From positions 1 to 6,372 of the forward strand of contig USIG01000100.1 in the NCBI GenBank assembly GCA_900554685.1: a DNA stretch of 6,372 nt, given 5' to 3'. Below the pieces are notes generated by a model that saw only the letters and a program-made list of their open reading frames with translations, did no database searches and was not told where the DNA came from. The DNA comes from an uncultured Cryptobacterium sp. (lineage in GTDB: Bacteria > Actinomycetota > Coriobacteriia > Coriobacteriales > Eggerthellaceae). Position 1 is the stretch's first letter. The number at the start of each line of letters is the position of its first letter. The position numbers and the translations under genes are program-made. Shown piece by piece: positions 1-6,371 of this stretch.

Positions 1-29
1 TACCAGTCAGTTTGTCACTGCTCCAAAAC
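1..29 (-). repeat. CRISPR direct repeat, second unit (truncated by window edge)
   Basis: These 29 bases are identical to positions 66-94. The remaining 7 bases of the 36-nt unit would lie to the left of the window. Confidence 0.9.
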
Positions 30-58
30 GCAATGCTGGATCAGCAGAATATCGATTA
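30..58 (-). other. CRISPR spacer (29 nt)
   Basis: This is the unique sequence between the two repeat copies. The repeat-to-repeat period is 65, which gives a 29-nt spacer if the repeat is 36 nt; 30 nt is commoner in II-A arrays. As the leader-proximal spacer it should be the most recently acquired one. It resembles nothing else in the window, and its target cannot be judged by eye. Confidence 0.85.
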
Positions 59-94
59 GTTTGACTACCAGTCAGTTTGTCACTGCTCCAAAAC
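59..94 (-). repeat. CRISPR direct repeat, first (leader-side) unit
   Basis: This is the only complete repeat in the window. On the minus strand it contains the small inverted repeat GACT-GGT-AGTC near its 3' end. The right boundary at 94 is firm because the identical block ends there in both copies. The left boundary at 59 rests on the expected 36-nt length, since the second copy is cut by the window edge. Confidence 0.9.
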
Positions 95-143
95 CGATTG
101 GAACAAATTCCTATCTGCACAAGGACAGACAAACCAACTAGAA
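95..143 (-). promoter_or_regulatory. CRISPR leader between csn2 and the first repeat
   Basis: These 49 bases lie between the csn2 stop and the first repeat and contain no gene and no further repeat. In II-A systems the leader bases touching the first repeat guide Cas1-Cas2 integration; here the minus strand ends in CCAATCG just before GTTTTGG. The functional leader may extend into the 3' end of csn2. A search for a degenerate repeat about 30 nt beyond position 94 found nothing similar, so this is an array end and not an internal spacer. Confidence 0.6.
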
Positions 144-148
144 TTATG
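143..148 (-). promoter_or_regulatory. Possible -10 element for array transcription
   Basis: The minus strand reads CATAAT across the csn2 stop codon, one mismatch from TATAAT, about 49 bases before the first repeat. No convincing -35 box lies 16-18 bases upstream; TTGATT and TTGATC near 171-180 are too far away. The position is sensible for pre-crRNA transcription, but the match is weak and the region is AT-rich. Confidence 0.25.
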
Positions 149-833
149 ATAAAAACTCGAAAAACTCCTGATCAATCAACAGTTTTTTAGAATTCAAGAA
201 AGGAATTTCCTTACTACCCTGCACAAGAAAAAGGGCCGATAAATTATGAAAAAATAGCTGAGATTCCAATTCTAAAAGTTCATTTTTTGTCAGAAATTTT
301 TCGAGATTAACAAACAAAAGGACTTTCTTATAGCAAATATCGTGGACAAATTCAATAAATCGTATCAAATTATCAAAGAGCGAAATAGAATCACTTCTAT
401 CTATACCAAATGAATAAGCTTTCAACGATTGGGTCATATCCCATTCTAGCCCAAATGAATAATTTGCATTTAATCTTAGACTTAAGTTATTTACTAGATG
501 TTCAAACTGTTGATGAGTTGCTTCTATCTGTCTTCTAATTATCTCATCCTCTCTCATACGCTCGTCGATTTGTTCAAACAAAGCCGAAAGCAACCCGCGA
601 TCACGCCAAGGCAGATTGAATGGATCCACAATAGAAAGAAAACTTTTCTTACTAGATAATTCTTTCCCATCATCATCCCACAAAGAAAATGGCTCAGGCG
701 CCTCATTCTCTTCAAGGCAAATTAAAGATTGACAGACACGCGCAAATAGCGAAACTGACTCGATCTGCAGAACGGAAACTCGCCCTGGAGTTATTTCTAA
801 AACATTCTCAAACCCTGAAAAAGAAAGTTTCAT
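144..833 (-). CDS. csn2: Csn2, type II-A spacer acquisition protein
   Basis: Csn2 is the subtype II-A adaptation protein. In studied members it forms a calcium-stabilised tetrameric ring that slides on linear double-stranded DNA ends and works with Cas1-Cas2 and Cas9 during spacer acquisition. The product has 229 residues, close to the roughly 220 of the short Streptococcus-type Csn2. The most recognisable part is the C-terminal beta-strand block: KKVLLFVNLEKFLTKNELL (about 169-187), followed by a hydrophobic strand LSALFLVQG (198-206), matching the KKLLIFVN...FLTKDE...LTVLFLE pattern of S. pyogenes Csn2. The N-terminus MKLSFSGFENVLEI also fits the family. The ATG start at 833-831 overlaps the TGA that closes the frame-restored cas2 (ATGA), suggesting translational coupling. 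Only a weak purine-rich stretch (GGAAGAG) precedes it. The gene is intact, and its stop lies 49 bases from the array. This is the last cas gene of the operon. Confidence 0.92.
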   Translation of the reverse strand: MKLSFSGFENVLEITPGRVSVLQIESVSLFARVCQSLICLEENEAPEPFSLWDDDGKELSSKKSFLSIVDPFNLPWRDRGLLSALFEQIDERMREDEIIRRQIEATHQQFEHLVNNLSLRLNANYSFGLEWDMTQSLKAYSFGIDRSDSISLFDNLIRFIEFVHDICYKKVLLFVNLEKFLTKNELLELESQLFFHNLSALFLVQGSKEIPFLNSKKLLIDQEFFEFLS

Positions 834-1160
834 AGCACTACAAACTCTTCCATGGTATCTATCTCATTATATGCTTCACGGTTACCCGTAATGTAAGTCA
901 TGGTTGCAAATTGTTTCTCTGTCACCTTGAGTACTTGTACTAAACCCTGCGGAGGTCTATTTTCTTAGCCGCATGATCGCAGCGCCCGCGGCGCCATCAT
1001 TAGTAACCAACTTGGCATACACCGACTCTTGCAACATCAGATAGCCTTCTTTGACAAGAAACTTTCTAAAAGTTCGATAATGCTTTCTTTGTGCACTTGT
1101 TTCTACAGGCAAATCAAAAAACACTATAAGTCTCATATAACGAACACGCTCTTCCGTCAT
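830..1160 (-). pseudogene. cas2: Cas2, frameshifted
   Basis: Cas2 is the small dimeric ferredoxin-fold protein that bridges two Cas1 dimers in the spacer integrase. The first frame runs from ATG 1160 to a TAG at 959-957 and gives YMRLIVFFDLPVETSAQRK, with the conserved first-strand Asp at residue 16, then FRKFLVKEGYLMLQESVYAK. The remaining third continues in another frame from about 959 to a TGA at 832-830: NRPPQGLVQVLKVTEKQF, then TYITGNRE, ending EEFVVL. This aligns with the VTEKQF part of other II-A Cas2 proteins. Joining needs a loss of one base or a gain of two at the A4 run (minus strand, 963-960). Gaining two gives RLRKNRPPQG, which keeps the spacing of relatives such as S. pyogenes (RLKAHNPKKG) and a 110-residue product. 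A GTG at 1163 is an alternative start, but the ATG has better ribosome-site spacing. The break could be real, a sequencing error or, less likely, recoding. Confidence 0.88.
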
Positions 1161-2035
1161 CACATAACCTCAAAAGGCTCTATTTCGTCTACGGTTATCT
1201 TTTTATTAAGCGCATTTAAGCAATCTTGAATATACAAAGACAAAACTGAAGATAATCGATATGATCCATTCCTGTATGAAACACCTTTATTGGCAATATC
1301 CACCAAAACCCGCTTCATCTCAGAATCAAAAACACTAGGAAGATAATCCACTACAAGCTGATCTACTGCCGGGCGAAACGGTTCCATAAAATCACAGGCC
1401 AAATTAAAAGCATTATATTCACTACGATGGCATATCCCCTGTTGTGTCAAATAACCACGAGAGACTATTTCACGATTAACCATCGAAAGCAAAATCGCAT
1501 AACCATAATTTAGAGCGGCATTAATTGCAGAATCCTGATCTCGGTTGAATTCTTTTCCAAATATGGCCTGAAAATATATTCTTGCAGCTTGTGCTTCTCG
1601 GTTAGTAGTATCACCTGAACGGACTTCAGGAATAATTTGATACAAAACCTTTGCTTCTGGGTACTCCCTTTCTTCAAGAAAACGCGCCTGCTGATGAATT
1701 TTATCTTTCACGATTCTTTGCCAAACACGTTTCTTTATAGGCTCACCCCAAGAAAGTTGTTCCCCTATACGCTTACTTACATTATGAGCACCATACAGTG
1801 GAAGATATTGCCCTATAGGATTGCATTTTTCATCCGATACAACCAATGACACTTTTTGTTTTGCAAGTTCAGACAAAAGGTATGCGCTAATATTTACTTG
1901 CATCGTCTGAAGAACCACCGATGAGATTTCAGAAAGATGGATCTTTACCGTATCGTCTTCTTTACGCACCACCATATAGCCACTTTGATAATAAAGCCGA
2001 CAAGGATTTTCTATAAGCACCGTCCTGAAACTCAT
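1160..2035 (-). CDS. cas1: Cas1, CRISPR integrase (type II-A)
   Basis: Cas1 is the metal-dependent integrase that, as a Cas1-Cas2 complex, inserts new spacers at the leader-repeat junction. The 291-residue length matches the II-A family (S. pyogenes Cas1 is 289). The N-terminal beta domain is MSFRTVLIENPCRLYYQSGY with the strand-rich VKIHLSEISSVVLQT and a VSLVVSDEKCNPIGQYLPLYG segment. The alpha-helical catalytic domain carries the expected metal ligands: Glu147 (NREAQAARIYF), His203 (GICHRSEYNAFNLACDFMEP) and Glu218 (DFMEPFRP), equivalent to E149, H205 and E220 of S. pyogenes. The reading frame is intact and all catalytic residues are present. Its ATG at 2035 overlaps the cas9 TGA (ATGA), and its TGA at 1162-1160 overlaps the cas2 start, so translation is probably coupled to both neighbours. 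A weak purine stretch (GAGAGAAAG) inside the cas9 end may serve as its ribosome site. Confidence 0.96.
   Translation of the reverse strand: MSFRTVLIENPCRLYYQSGYMVVRKEDDTVKIHLSEISSVVLQTMQVNISAYLLSELAKQKVSLVVSDEKCNPIGQYLPLYGAHNVSKRIGEQLSWGEPIKKRVWQRIVKDKIHQQARFLEEREYPEAKVLYQIIPEVRSGDTTNREAQAARIYFQAIFGKEFNRDQDSAINAALNYGYAILLSMVNREIVSRGYLTQQGICHRSEYNAFNLACDFMEPFRPAVDQLVVDYLPSVFDSEMKRVLVDIANKGVSYRNGSYRLSSVLSLYIQDCLNALNKKITVDEIEPFEVM
1168..1171 (-). promoter_or_regulatory. Ribosome binding site of cas2
   Basis: GAGG on the minus strand lies inside the last codons of cas1, 7 bases before the cas2 ATG at 1160 and only 4 bases before the alternative GTG at 1163. This spacing favours the ATG, which overlaps the cas1 TGA by one base (TGATG). 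Confidence 0.5.
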
Positions 2036-5000
2036 AAGTACGTCTTTCTCTCAAACATACCCGTTACTGACTGATCGATAAATACTACATTTTTTGTATC
2101 ATTTTTTATAAATCCATTCGTGATTCCACCCGCATTTGCAGACCCCTTTATAGGAGTAAGGTTTATCCTTGCTGTACCACCTCTGTAAAAAATCAGAATT
2201 GACTTCACCAATGAGCACTTATTGTTGAAAGGTAGATCAATAAATAAGTTTCTATTTTCCTCCAAAATTGACTTAACATTCTTAAACCGAGAACAAAGTG
2301 TGCATGCCTTAGCTGTTAACACATCGTAAAATTCAAGAATCTTCTTTTCATTTTCTTCGCAGGGAGCAAATTTTTCTTTTTCGATTTGAGCGGCAATACT
2401 CATATACCTTGCATCTAGAGCTAACTGGCGTGACGAATAAACCGCATCAAGAGTAGGAATATAGTATTCATCGATACCGTATTGAATTTTGCTGTATTTA
2501 AGAATTCTAGTACGCACTATTTTTTCGAATTTCAATTCTTTTTTATTAGCGTCATATGCAAAATATTCTTCAGGTTTAATTTCTTTGTTCTTGATTTTCT
2601 GGGCCACTGGAATAGGAATGCCAATAAACTCAACTTGCTTTTTACCCTTTTTATTTCCAGCTTCATACAAGGCAAAATAAGCAAATTGCTCACTTGAATA
2701 ACTACCGTATTTCAAAGGATCAAGATTCTTCTTTAATGGCAAAGAAAGCTTCTTTTTTGTTTGTTTAGGAGAATAAATAGTAGCATCCCAAAACGCACCG
2801 GATGTCTCTTCGGGCATGCGGGAAATATAACAGTCTTTTCTGCTTAGCGCCTTACGTATACGAGCAACAGCCAAGTCAGCACTCCATGCATCTTTAAATA
2901 CTTCGCCTGTCTCTTCATCGAATCCTGAAGTTAAGAAGCTAGAGATAACAAAGCTTGAAGACCCCGGCATACCATATGTGTTCATTTTTCTACCGTGGTC
3001 ATTAGCATATTTTGCACGTTTGGCTATAAAGTCTTTAATCGCACGGGAATAGCCAATAGGATTCTCATAAAGTTTATTGTGACGCACAGTAATGAATTGG
3101 CCGATCTCACACGCCAAATAGGCATCATGAGCATGGTGATAATCATTGATTTCACGACATTTCACAAGTTCTAAACGTTTGCGCAAATCCGAAGAGAAAC
3201 CCGCTTTAACAGGTCGTATCTTAGCATCAGGATAAGCTTTTTCTAAAATCAAAGAAGCGAGCTTCATGCTTTGGCTGGTTTCTACCATTTGACGAGCAAT
3301 AAATCCACCCAGCTCCTTATCGGAAACATGATCTCTCGTTAAATTCTTGAACTTCTTTTCACCAATCAAACCAGCAGTGCGCAACGCCTCCCAAGTAGGT
3401 TTCATCCGGCGAATAATGGAATCATCCAGAAGCATAGAGGCAGATTTGCGCTGATTGTCTTCCGCATGAACTAATGCCTTATTTTCAAAGCTATCATCCT
3501 TGATATATGACTGCGGCAAAATATGATCAACCTGATACTTATCAAGCTGATTGATATCCAAATCTTTTCCGCAATACATACACTTGCCGTTTTGCATAAA
3601 ATACAAAGCAAGTTTTTCATTGTCTAATTCAGCTGAATTCGTCTTACTTAGCCTATCCGCTACATCCTTGTCAAAATACTCTTTTTTCTCCTTCTTAAGA
3701 GTAGAAATCGCATTCTTAATGGCATCATAACGCCGTTTTGTTCTATGCCCTTTATTTCGACCATCTTCATCACGAGTAACTTCTATAAAAATATTTTTTG
3801 GTGTACAACCCGCAATGCCAACTATTTCATCAACTATACGCTTTGCTTGATTAACGGTACGTCTCACTGCAGGTGAACCCGGCAAATCGTTCACGTCAAA
3901 GTTATCCATATCGGACATACGCTTCTTGTTTTCTTCTACGATAAGTTTAGTAAAGCCAAACTGATCGTCGCGAATGATCTCCATGAAGACCATGGTTTCT
4001 GAACGCGCGTTATTGTTAGGATTTCCTTCACGAAGCACATCCATGACAGAATAAGGACCATTATCAGTTTGGGCCTTAACGCCACAAAGTAGCTTTTTAG
4101 AAAGTCTACCCCACCCTGTAAATCGTTTTTTGCAAATTGCTTTTATCTGGTCAGCAGTTAAACGATCGCCATATTTATCTTCGATACTTTCTTTAAGAAT
4201 AGATCGATCTTCGAATAAAGTATTCCACCAAATAAGCTCCTCAATCATAGGAATGTCTGCTTCATCTATCTCATCAACACGAAGAACCTCTCTAAAGAAC
4301 ATATATGATGAAAGTTTGGACTCAAAACCTGTTTCGCCTTGACCACCTTTAACATGAACAAAAGCGTGATGCTTTTCGCGTTTTAGCCATTCCTCAACCG
4401 TAGAATACTTTACCGATCCCTTCTTTTTCTTAAAAAGATCCTCGATAATACCCATTCGGTCTTCATAGGTAAAACGATGCCAAGTATCGCCATCATCACT
4501 CATTTTCGCGCCATTAAGTTCGTTTAAAAGACAATACTCTTCATATAAAAGTGAGCAACGCGGCAAAACTGGTTCGTCAAGAATATACGTACAGGTCCCC
4601 GTTAAGCGTTCCATAAATTTGGCAGCACTTGCTTTACGATCAATAACACCCTCCCAATTCCATGGATACACACGGGCGTTTTCCTGGCCTTCTCTACGCT
4701 GTGACCAAGCAAAACGCGATTTGCCATGATTATCGAAACGAGCATTCTTTTGCGTAAGAGGCCCTACGTAATAAGGAATACGGAAGGTAACTAGAGATTC
4801 GAGCTTTTCTTTTTCTGATTCCAAAAACGGATAGAAGCGTTTTTGATTTTCAATAATGGCATCCATTTCCTCTAAATGTAATTGATAGGGAATGCTGCCA
4901 TTATCGCTTGTTTTAAGACGACGCAAAAACGTTCCCTCAGCAAAACGCTGCATCATAGCTATATAGCGCTTATCGTCTTCGGCTAAAGTTCCCTTAAAAA

Positions 5001-6249
5001 GTTTTTCTACTTCTTTTTTAAAGTCATCATAGCTTGTTCCACGTACAGAATTGTATTTTGTATACCCTTTAGCTGTTGAGGGACTGTAATTATGTGTACG
5101 AAAACCCTTCTTTGGATCAAAAATATCTCCCCGGAAAAATTCATCGTATTTCATTGGCGCAAATTCCCGCACCAAACCTTTTAAGAGTTTAAGATCGTCT
5201 TTGTATTGATTATAAGCAGCTACCTTACAACTAGAAATACTGCCACCATTGGCACCTTTCAAAATTCCCATCAGCACATACGCTGAATAGACCGACTGAA
5301 GAGCCTCAAATAACGCAACTCCATCATCGGGACACAGGGAATAGAAAGCTTCTACTTGATCATCTTTATTTAAATAAATCTTTTGATCCTCTTCTAAATC
5401 AATGAAGATCTTTTTCATATTCGCACTCAAAGCAAAAATAGCATTAGCTATTTCTTTGGAAGCATCTTTTGCTTGTTTTGTGTCAAACTGTTCATCAGGC
5501 TCTATAGCTACCATGCCTGCTAGAACAGACGCTTTATCTTTTCGAGTTGCCTTTGCTGAATCGAAACTCTCTTTTAGAGCATTACTATCGGAAGCTTCAA
5601 CAACTTTACCTTCCATTAAATCTTGAATATCTTTTTGATTTTTGCGAATACCACATTCAAGGTTCTGAAGCGCGCACCAATCCTCCAAGGCTATGCAGAG
5701 CTTTTCTACCGCATCACCCATATTGGCATTTTGCGCTGTTAGACCAGGAGTATCTTGATACAAAAAATTACCACGCGCTTTTACAATATTATGAAATGCC
5801 AAGTAAATTAGCCGAATATCCGCTTGACTATCCATCTCCATAAGCGCCTTACGAAGATGATAAATGGTTGGATACTGTTTATAGTAATCAACTTCTTTTT
5901 CGCCTTCAGGAAATAATGGTCGCGTAGCACCCTTAGAAGAAAAAATTACTGAATAAGTTTTATCTTCTTTGAGCAAATGCGACTGGCGCAGCCGAATAAA
6001 AAATTCCGGATCGACCTTGTTAACTTCATCCTCAAACAGTTTTTGCAACAAGTCCAAACGCCAACGTCTACGAGCATAACGGCGTCGTTGCCCCCGTTTT
6101 AAGCGAGTATCTGCTGCGGTTTCTGCAGTAGGATAAATGCGACTTCCCCACGTAGTTTTTTCTTTGAAATTAAAAAGATCTCCGTGTTCGTCAGTAACTG
6201 CCCAACCAACGGAGCCGGTACCTAGATCAAGCCCAATATTGTAGCTAAT
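2032..6249 (-). CDS. cas9: Cas9 endonuclease, type II-A, 5' end damaged (no standard start)
   Basis: Cas9 is the RNA-guided effector nuclease. Counted from codon 6249-6247 the frame encodes about 1405 residues, close to the 1368 of SpCas9. Domains in order: RuvC-I NIGLDLGTGSVGW (catalytic Asp8); Arg-rich bridge helix TRLKRGQRRRYARRRWR (48-64); a recognition lobe including YYVGPL and PWNWEGVIDR; RuvC-II NIFIEVTRDED (Glu823); HNH YQVDHILPQS (Asp908, His909) with DNQRKS (Asn932); RuvC-III NDYHHAHDAYL (His1038, His1039, Asp1042); and a C-terminal PAM-interacting region ending QSVTGMFERKTYL. All catalytic residues are present. No ATG, GTG or TTG exists in frame between the upstream stop (6285-6283) and 6057. 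A TTG at 6057 would delete RuvC-I and the bridge helix, so it is not the native start. An ATT at 6249 would give a natural-looking (M)SYNIGLDLG end but is a very rare initiator. The native 5' end was most likely lost at the junction with the glycosyltransferase fragment. The TGA overlaps the cas1 ATG. Confidence 0.95.
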   Translation of the reverse strand: MSYNIGLDLGTGSVGWAVTDEHGDLFNFKEKTTWGSRIYPTAETAADTRLKRGQRRRYARRRWRLDLLQKLFEDEVNKVDPEFFIRLRQSHLLKEDKTYSVIFSSKGATRPLFPEGEKEVDYYKQYPTIYHLRKALMEMDSQADIRLIYLAFHNIVKARGNFLYQDTPGLTAQNANMGDAVEKLCIALEDWCALQNLECGIRKNQKDIQDLMEGKVVEASDSNALKESFDSAKATRKDKASVLAGMVAIEPDEQFDTKQAKDASKEIANAIFALSANMKKIFIDLEEDQKIYLNKDDQVEAFYSLCPDDGVALFEALQSVYSAYVLMGILKGANGGSISSCKVAAYNQYKDDLKLLKGLVREFAPMKYDEFFRGDIFDPKKGFRTHNYSPSTAKGYTKYNSVRGTSYDDFKKEVEKLFKGTLAEDDKRYIAMMQRFAEGTFLRRLKTSDNGSIPYQLHLEEMDAIIENQKRFYPFLESEKEKLESLVTFRIPYYVGPLTQKNARFDNHGKSRFAWSQRREGQENARVYPWNWEGVIDRKASAAKFMERLTGTCTYILDEPVLPRCSLLYEEYCLLNELNGAKMSDDGDTWHRFTYEDRMGIIEDLFKKKKGSVKYSTVEEWLKREKHHAFVHVKGGQGETGFESKLSSYMFFREVLRVDEIDEADIPMIEELIWWNTLFEDRSILKESIEDKYGDRLTADQIKAICKKRFTGWGRLSKKLLCGVKAQTDNGPYSVMDVLREGNPNNNARSETMVFMEIIRDDQFGFTKLIVEENKKRMSDMDNFDVNDLPGSPAVRRTVNQAKRIVDEIVGIAGCTPKNIFIEVTRDEDGRNKGHRTKRRYDAIKNAISTLKKEKKEYFDKDVADRLSKTNSAELDNEKLALYFMQNGKCMYCGKDLDINQLDKYQVDHILPQSYIKDDSFENKALVHAEDNQRKSASMLLDDSIIRRMKPTWEALRTAGLIGEKKFKNLTRDHVSDKELGGFIARQMVETSQSMKLASLILEKAYPDAKIRPVKAGFSSDLRKRLELVKCREINDYHHAHDAYLACEIGQFITVRHNKLYENPIGYSRAIKDFIAKRAKYANDHGRKMNTYGMPGSSSFVISSFLTSGFDEETGEVFKDAWSADLAVARIRKALSRKDCYISRMPEETSGAFWDATIYSPKQTKKKLSLPLKKNLDPLKYGSYSSEQFAYFALYEAGNKKGKKQVEFIGIPIPVAQKIKNKEIKPEEYFAYDANKKELKFEKIVRTRILKYSKIQYGIDEYYIPTLDAVYSSRQLALDARYMSIAAQIEKEKFAPCEENEKKILEFYDVLTAKACTLCSRFKNVKSILEENRNLFIDLPFNNKCSLVKSILIFYRGGTARINLTPIKGSANAGGITNGFIKNDTKNVVFIDQSVTGMFERKTYL

Positions 6250-6371
6250 TTTAAAGGTGCAACAGAAAATCCTACTATACCATTAAACGCATACTTAAAT
6301 AATCCAAATAGCGACCAAGAACTTGTTCCATATAATCTTTCATTAACCACATAAGGCATATAATATGTATT
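6222..6371 (-). pseudogene. GT2-family polyprenyl-phosphate glycosyltransferase, internal fragment
   Basis: A 49-codon open frame enters from the right edge and stops at TAG 6224-6222. It reads MPYVVNERLYGTSSWSLF, then KYAFNGIVGFSVAPLKLATI. The pattern of an ER..G.S.WS motif followed by a helix with F(N/D)GI..FS..PL(R/K)LA..LG is the conserved C-terminal end of the catalytic domain of GT2 enzymes of the GtrB / dolichol-phosphate-mannose-synthase-like group. These move a sugar from a nucleotide donor to a polyprenyl phosphate at the membrane for cell-wall, glycan or O-antigen decoration. The family normally continues with two membrane helices; here the coding stops exactly where the first should begin, because cas9 sequence follows. 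The 5' part lies outside the window. It shares strand but not frame with cas9. The exact sugar and acceptor cannot be told. Confidence 0.82.
6225..6249 (-). other. Chimeric junction between glycosyltransferase fragment and cas9
   Basis: Two unrelated protein families meet here in different frames. In one frame the minus strand reads KLATILGLI, the expected end of a GT2 catalytic domain, and then hits TAG at 6224-6222. In the other it reads SYNIGLDLG, the normal Cas9 N-terminus. The stretch AATATTGGGCTTGAT (6240-6226) fits both families, so the breakpoint lies in or next to a microhomology and cannot be placed to the base. Whether it is a real rearrangement or an artefact of assembly or amplification is not decidable from the sequence. 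Confidence 0.75.

Larger units (their letters stand above)
1..94 (-). CRISPR. Type II-A CRISPR array, leader-proximal end (partial)
   Basis: The array shows a truncated repeat (1-29), a spacer (30-58) and a complete repeat (59-94). The 29 bases of the first repeat match the same part of the second exactly. Read on the minus strand, the repeat starts GTTTTGGAGCAGTGACAAAC and ends near GTAGTCAAAC, which is 36 nt, the usual type II length. GTTTT followed by GAGC is the typical start of a II-A repeat and is the part that pairs with tracrRNA. This orientation makes the array co-directional with the cas genes, and the first repeat after csn2 (59-94) is the leader-side one. The array runs off the left edge, so total spacer number is unknown. 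Confidence 0.93.

Noticed and set aside
95..160. Possible further spacer plus degenerate repeat on the csn2 side of the array
   Set aside because: A repeat expected at about 125-160 shows no meaningful similarity to the 36-nt unit, and part of that stretch codes for the Csn2 C-terminus.
834..956. Apparent intergenic gap between cas2 and csn2, considered as a tracrRNA or promoter region
   Set aside because: A frame change shows that it is the missing C-terminal third of cas2 (NRPPQGLVQVLKVTEKQF and onward), and it contains no repeat complement.
1029..1229. A 66-codon plus-strand open frame across the cas2/cas1 boundary
   Set aside because: It is antisense to conserved Cas2 and Cas1 residues and no family is recognisable. 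It is also too far from any promoter-like sequence to suggest an anti-CRISPR or toxin gene.
5547..5843. A 98-codon plus-strand open frame opposite cas9
   Set aside because: It lies wholly antisense to well-conserved Cas9 recognition-lobe coding sequence, has no recognisable domain, and is best explained as a shadow frame.
2032..6057. Cas9 starting at the TTG at 6057 (1341 residues)
   Set aside because: The frame stays open upstream and encodes RuvC-I with its catalytic Asp and the Arg-rich bridge helix, so 6057 is not the real start.
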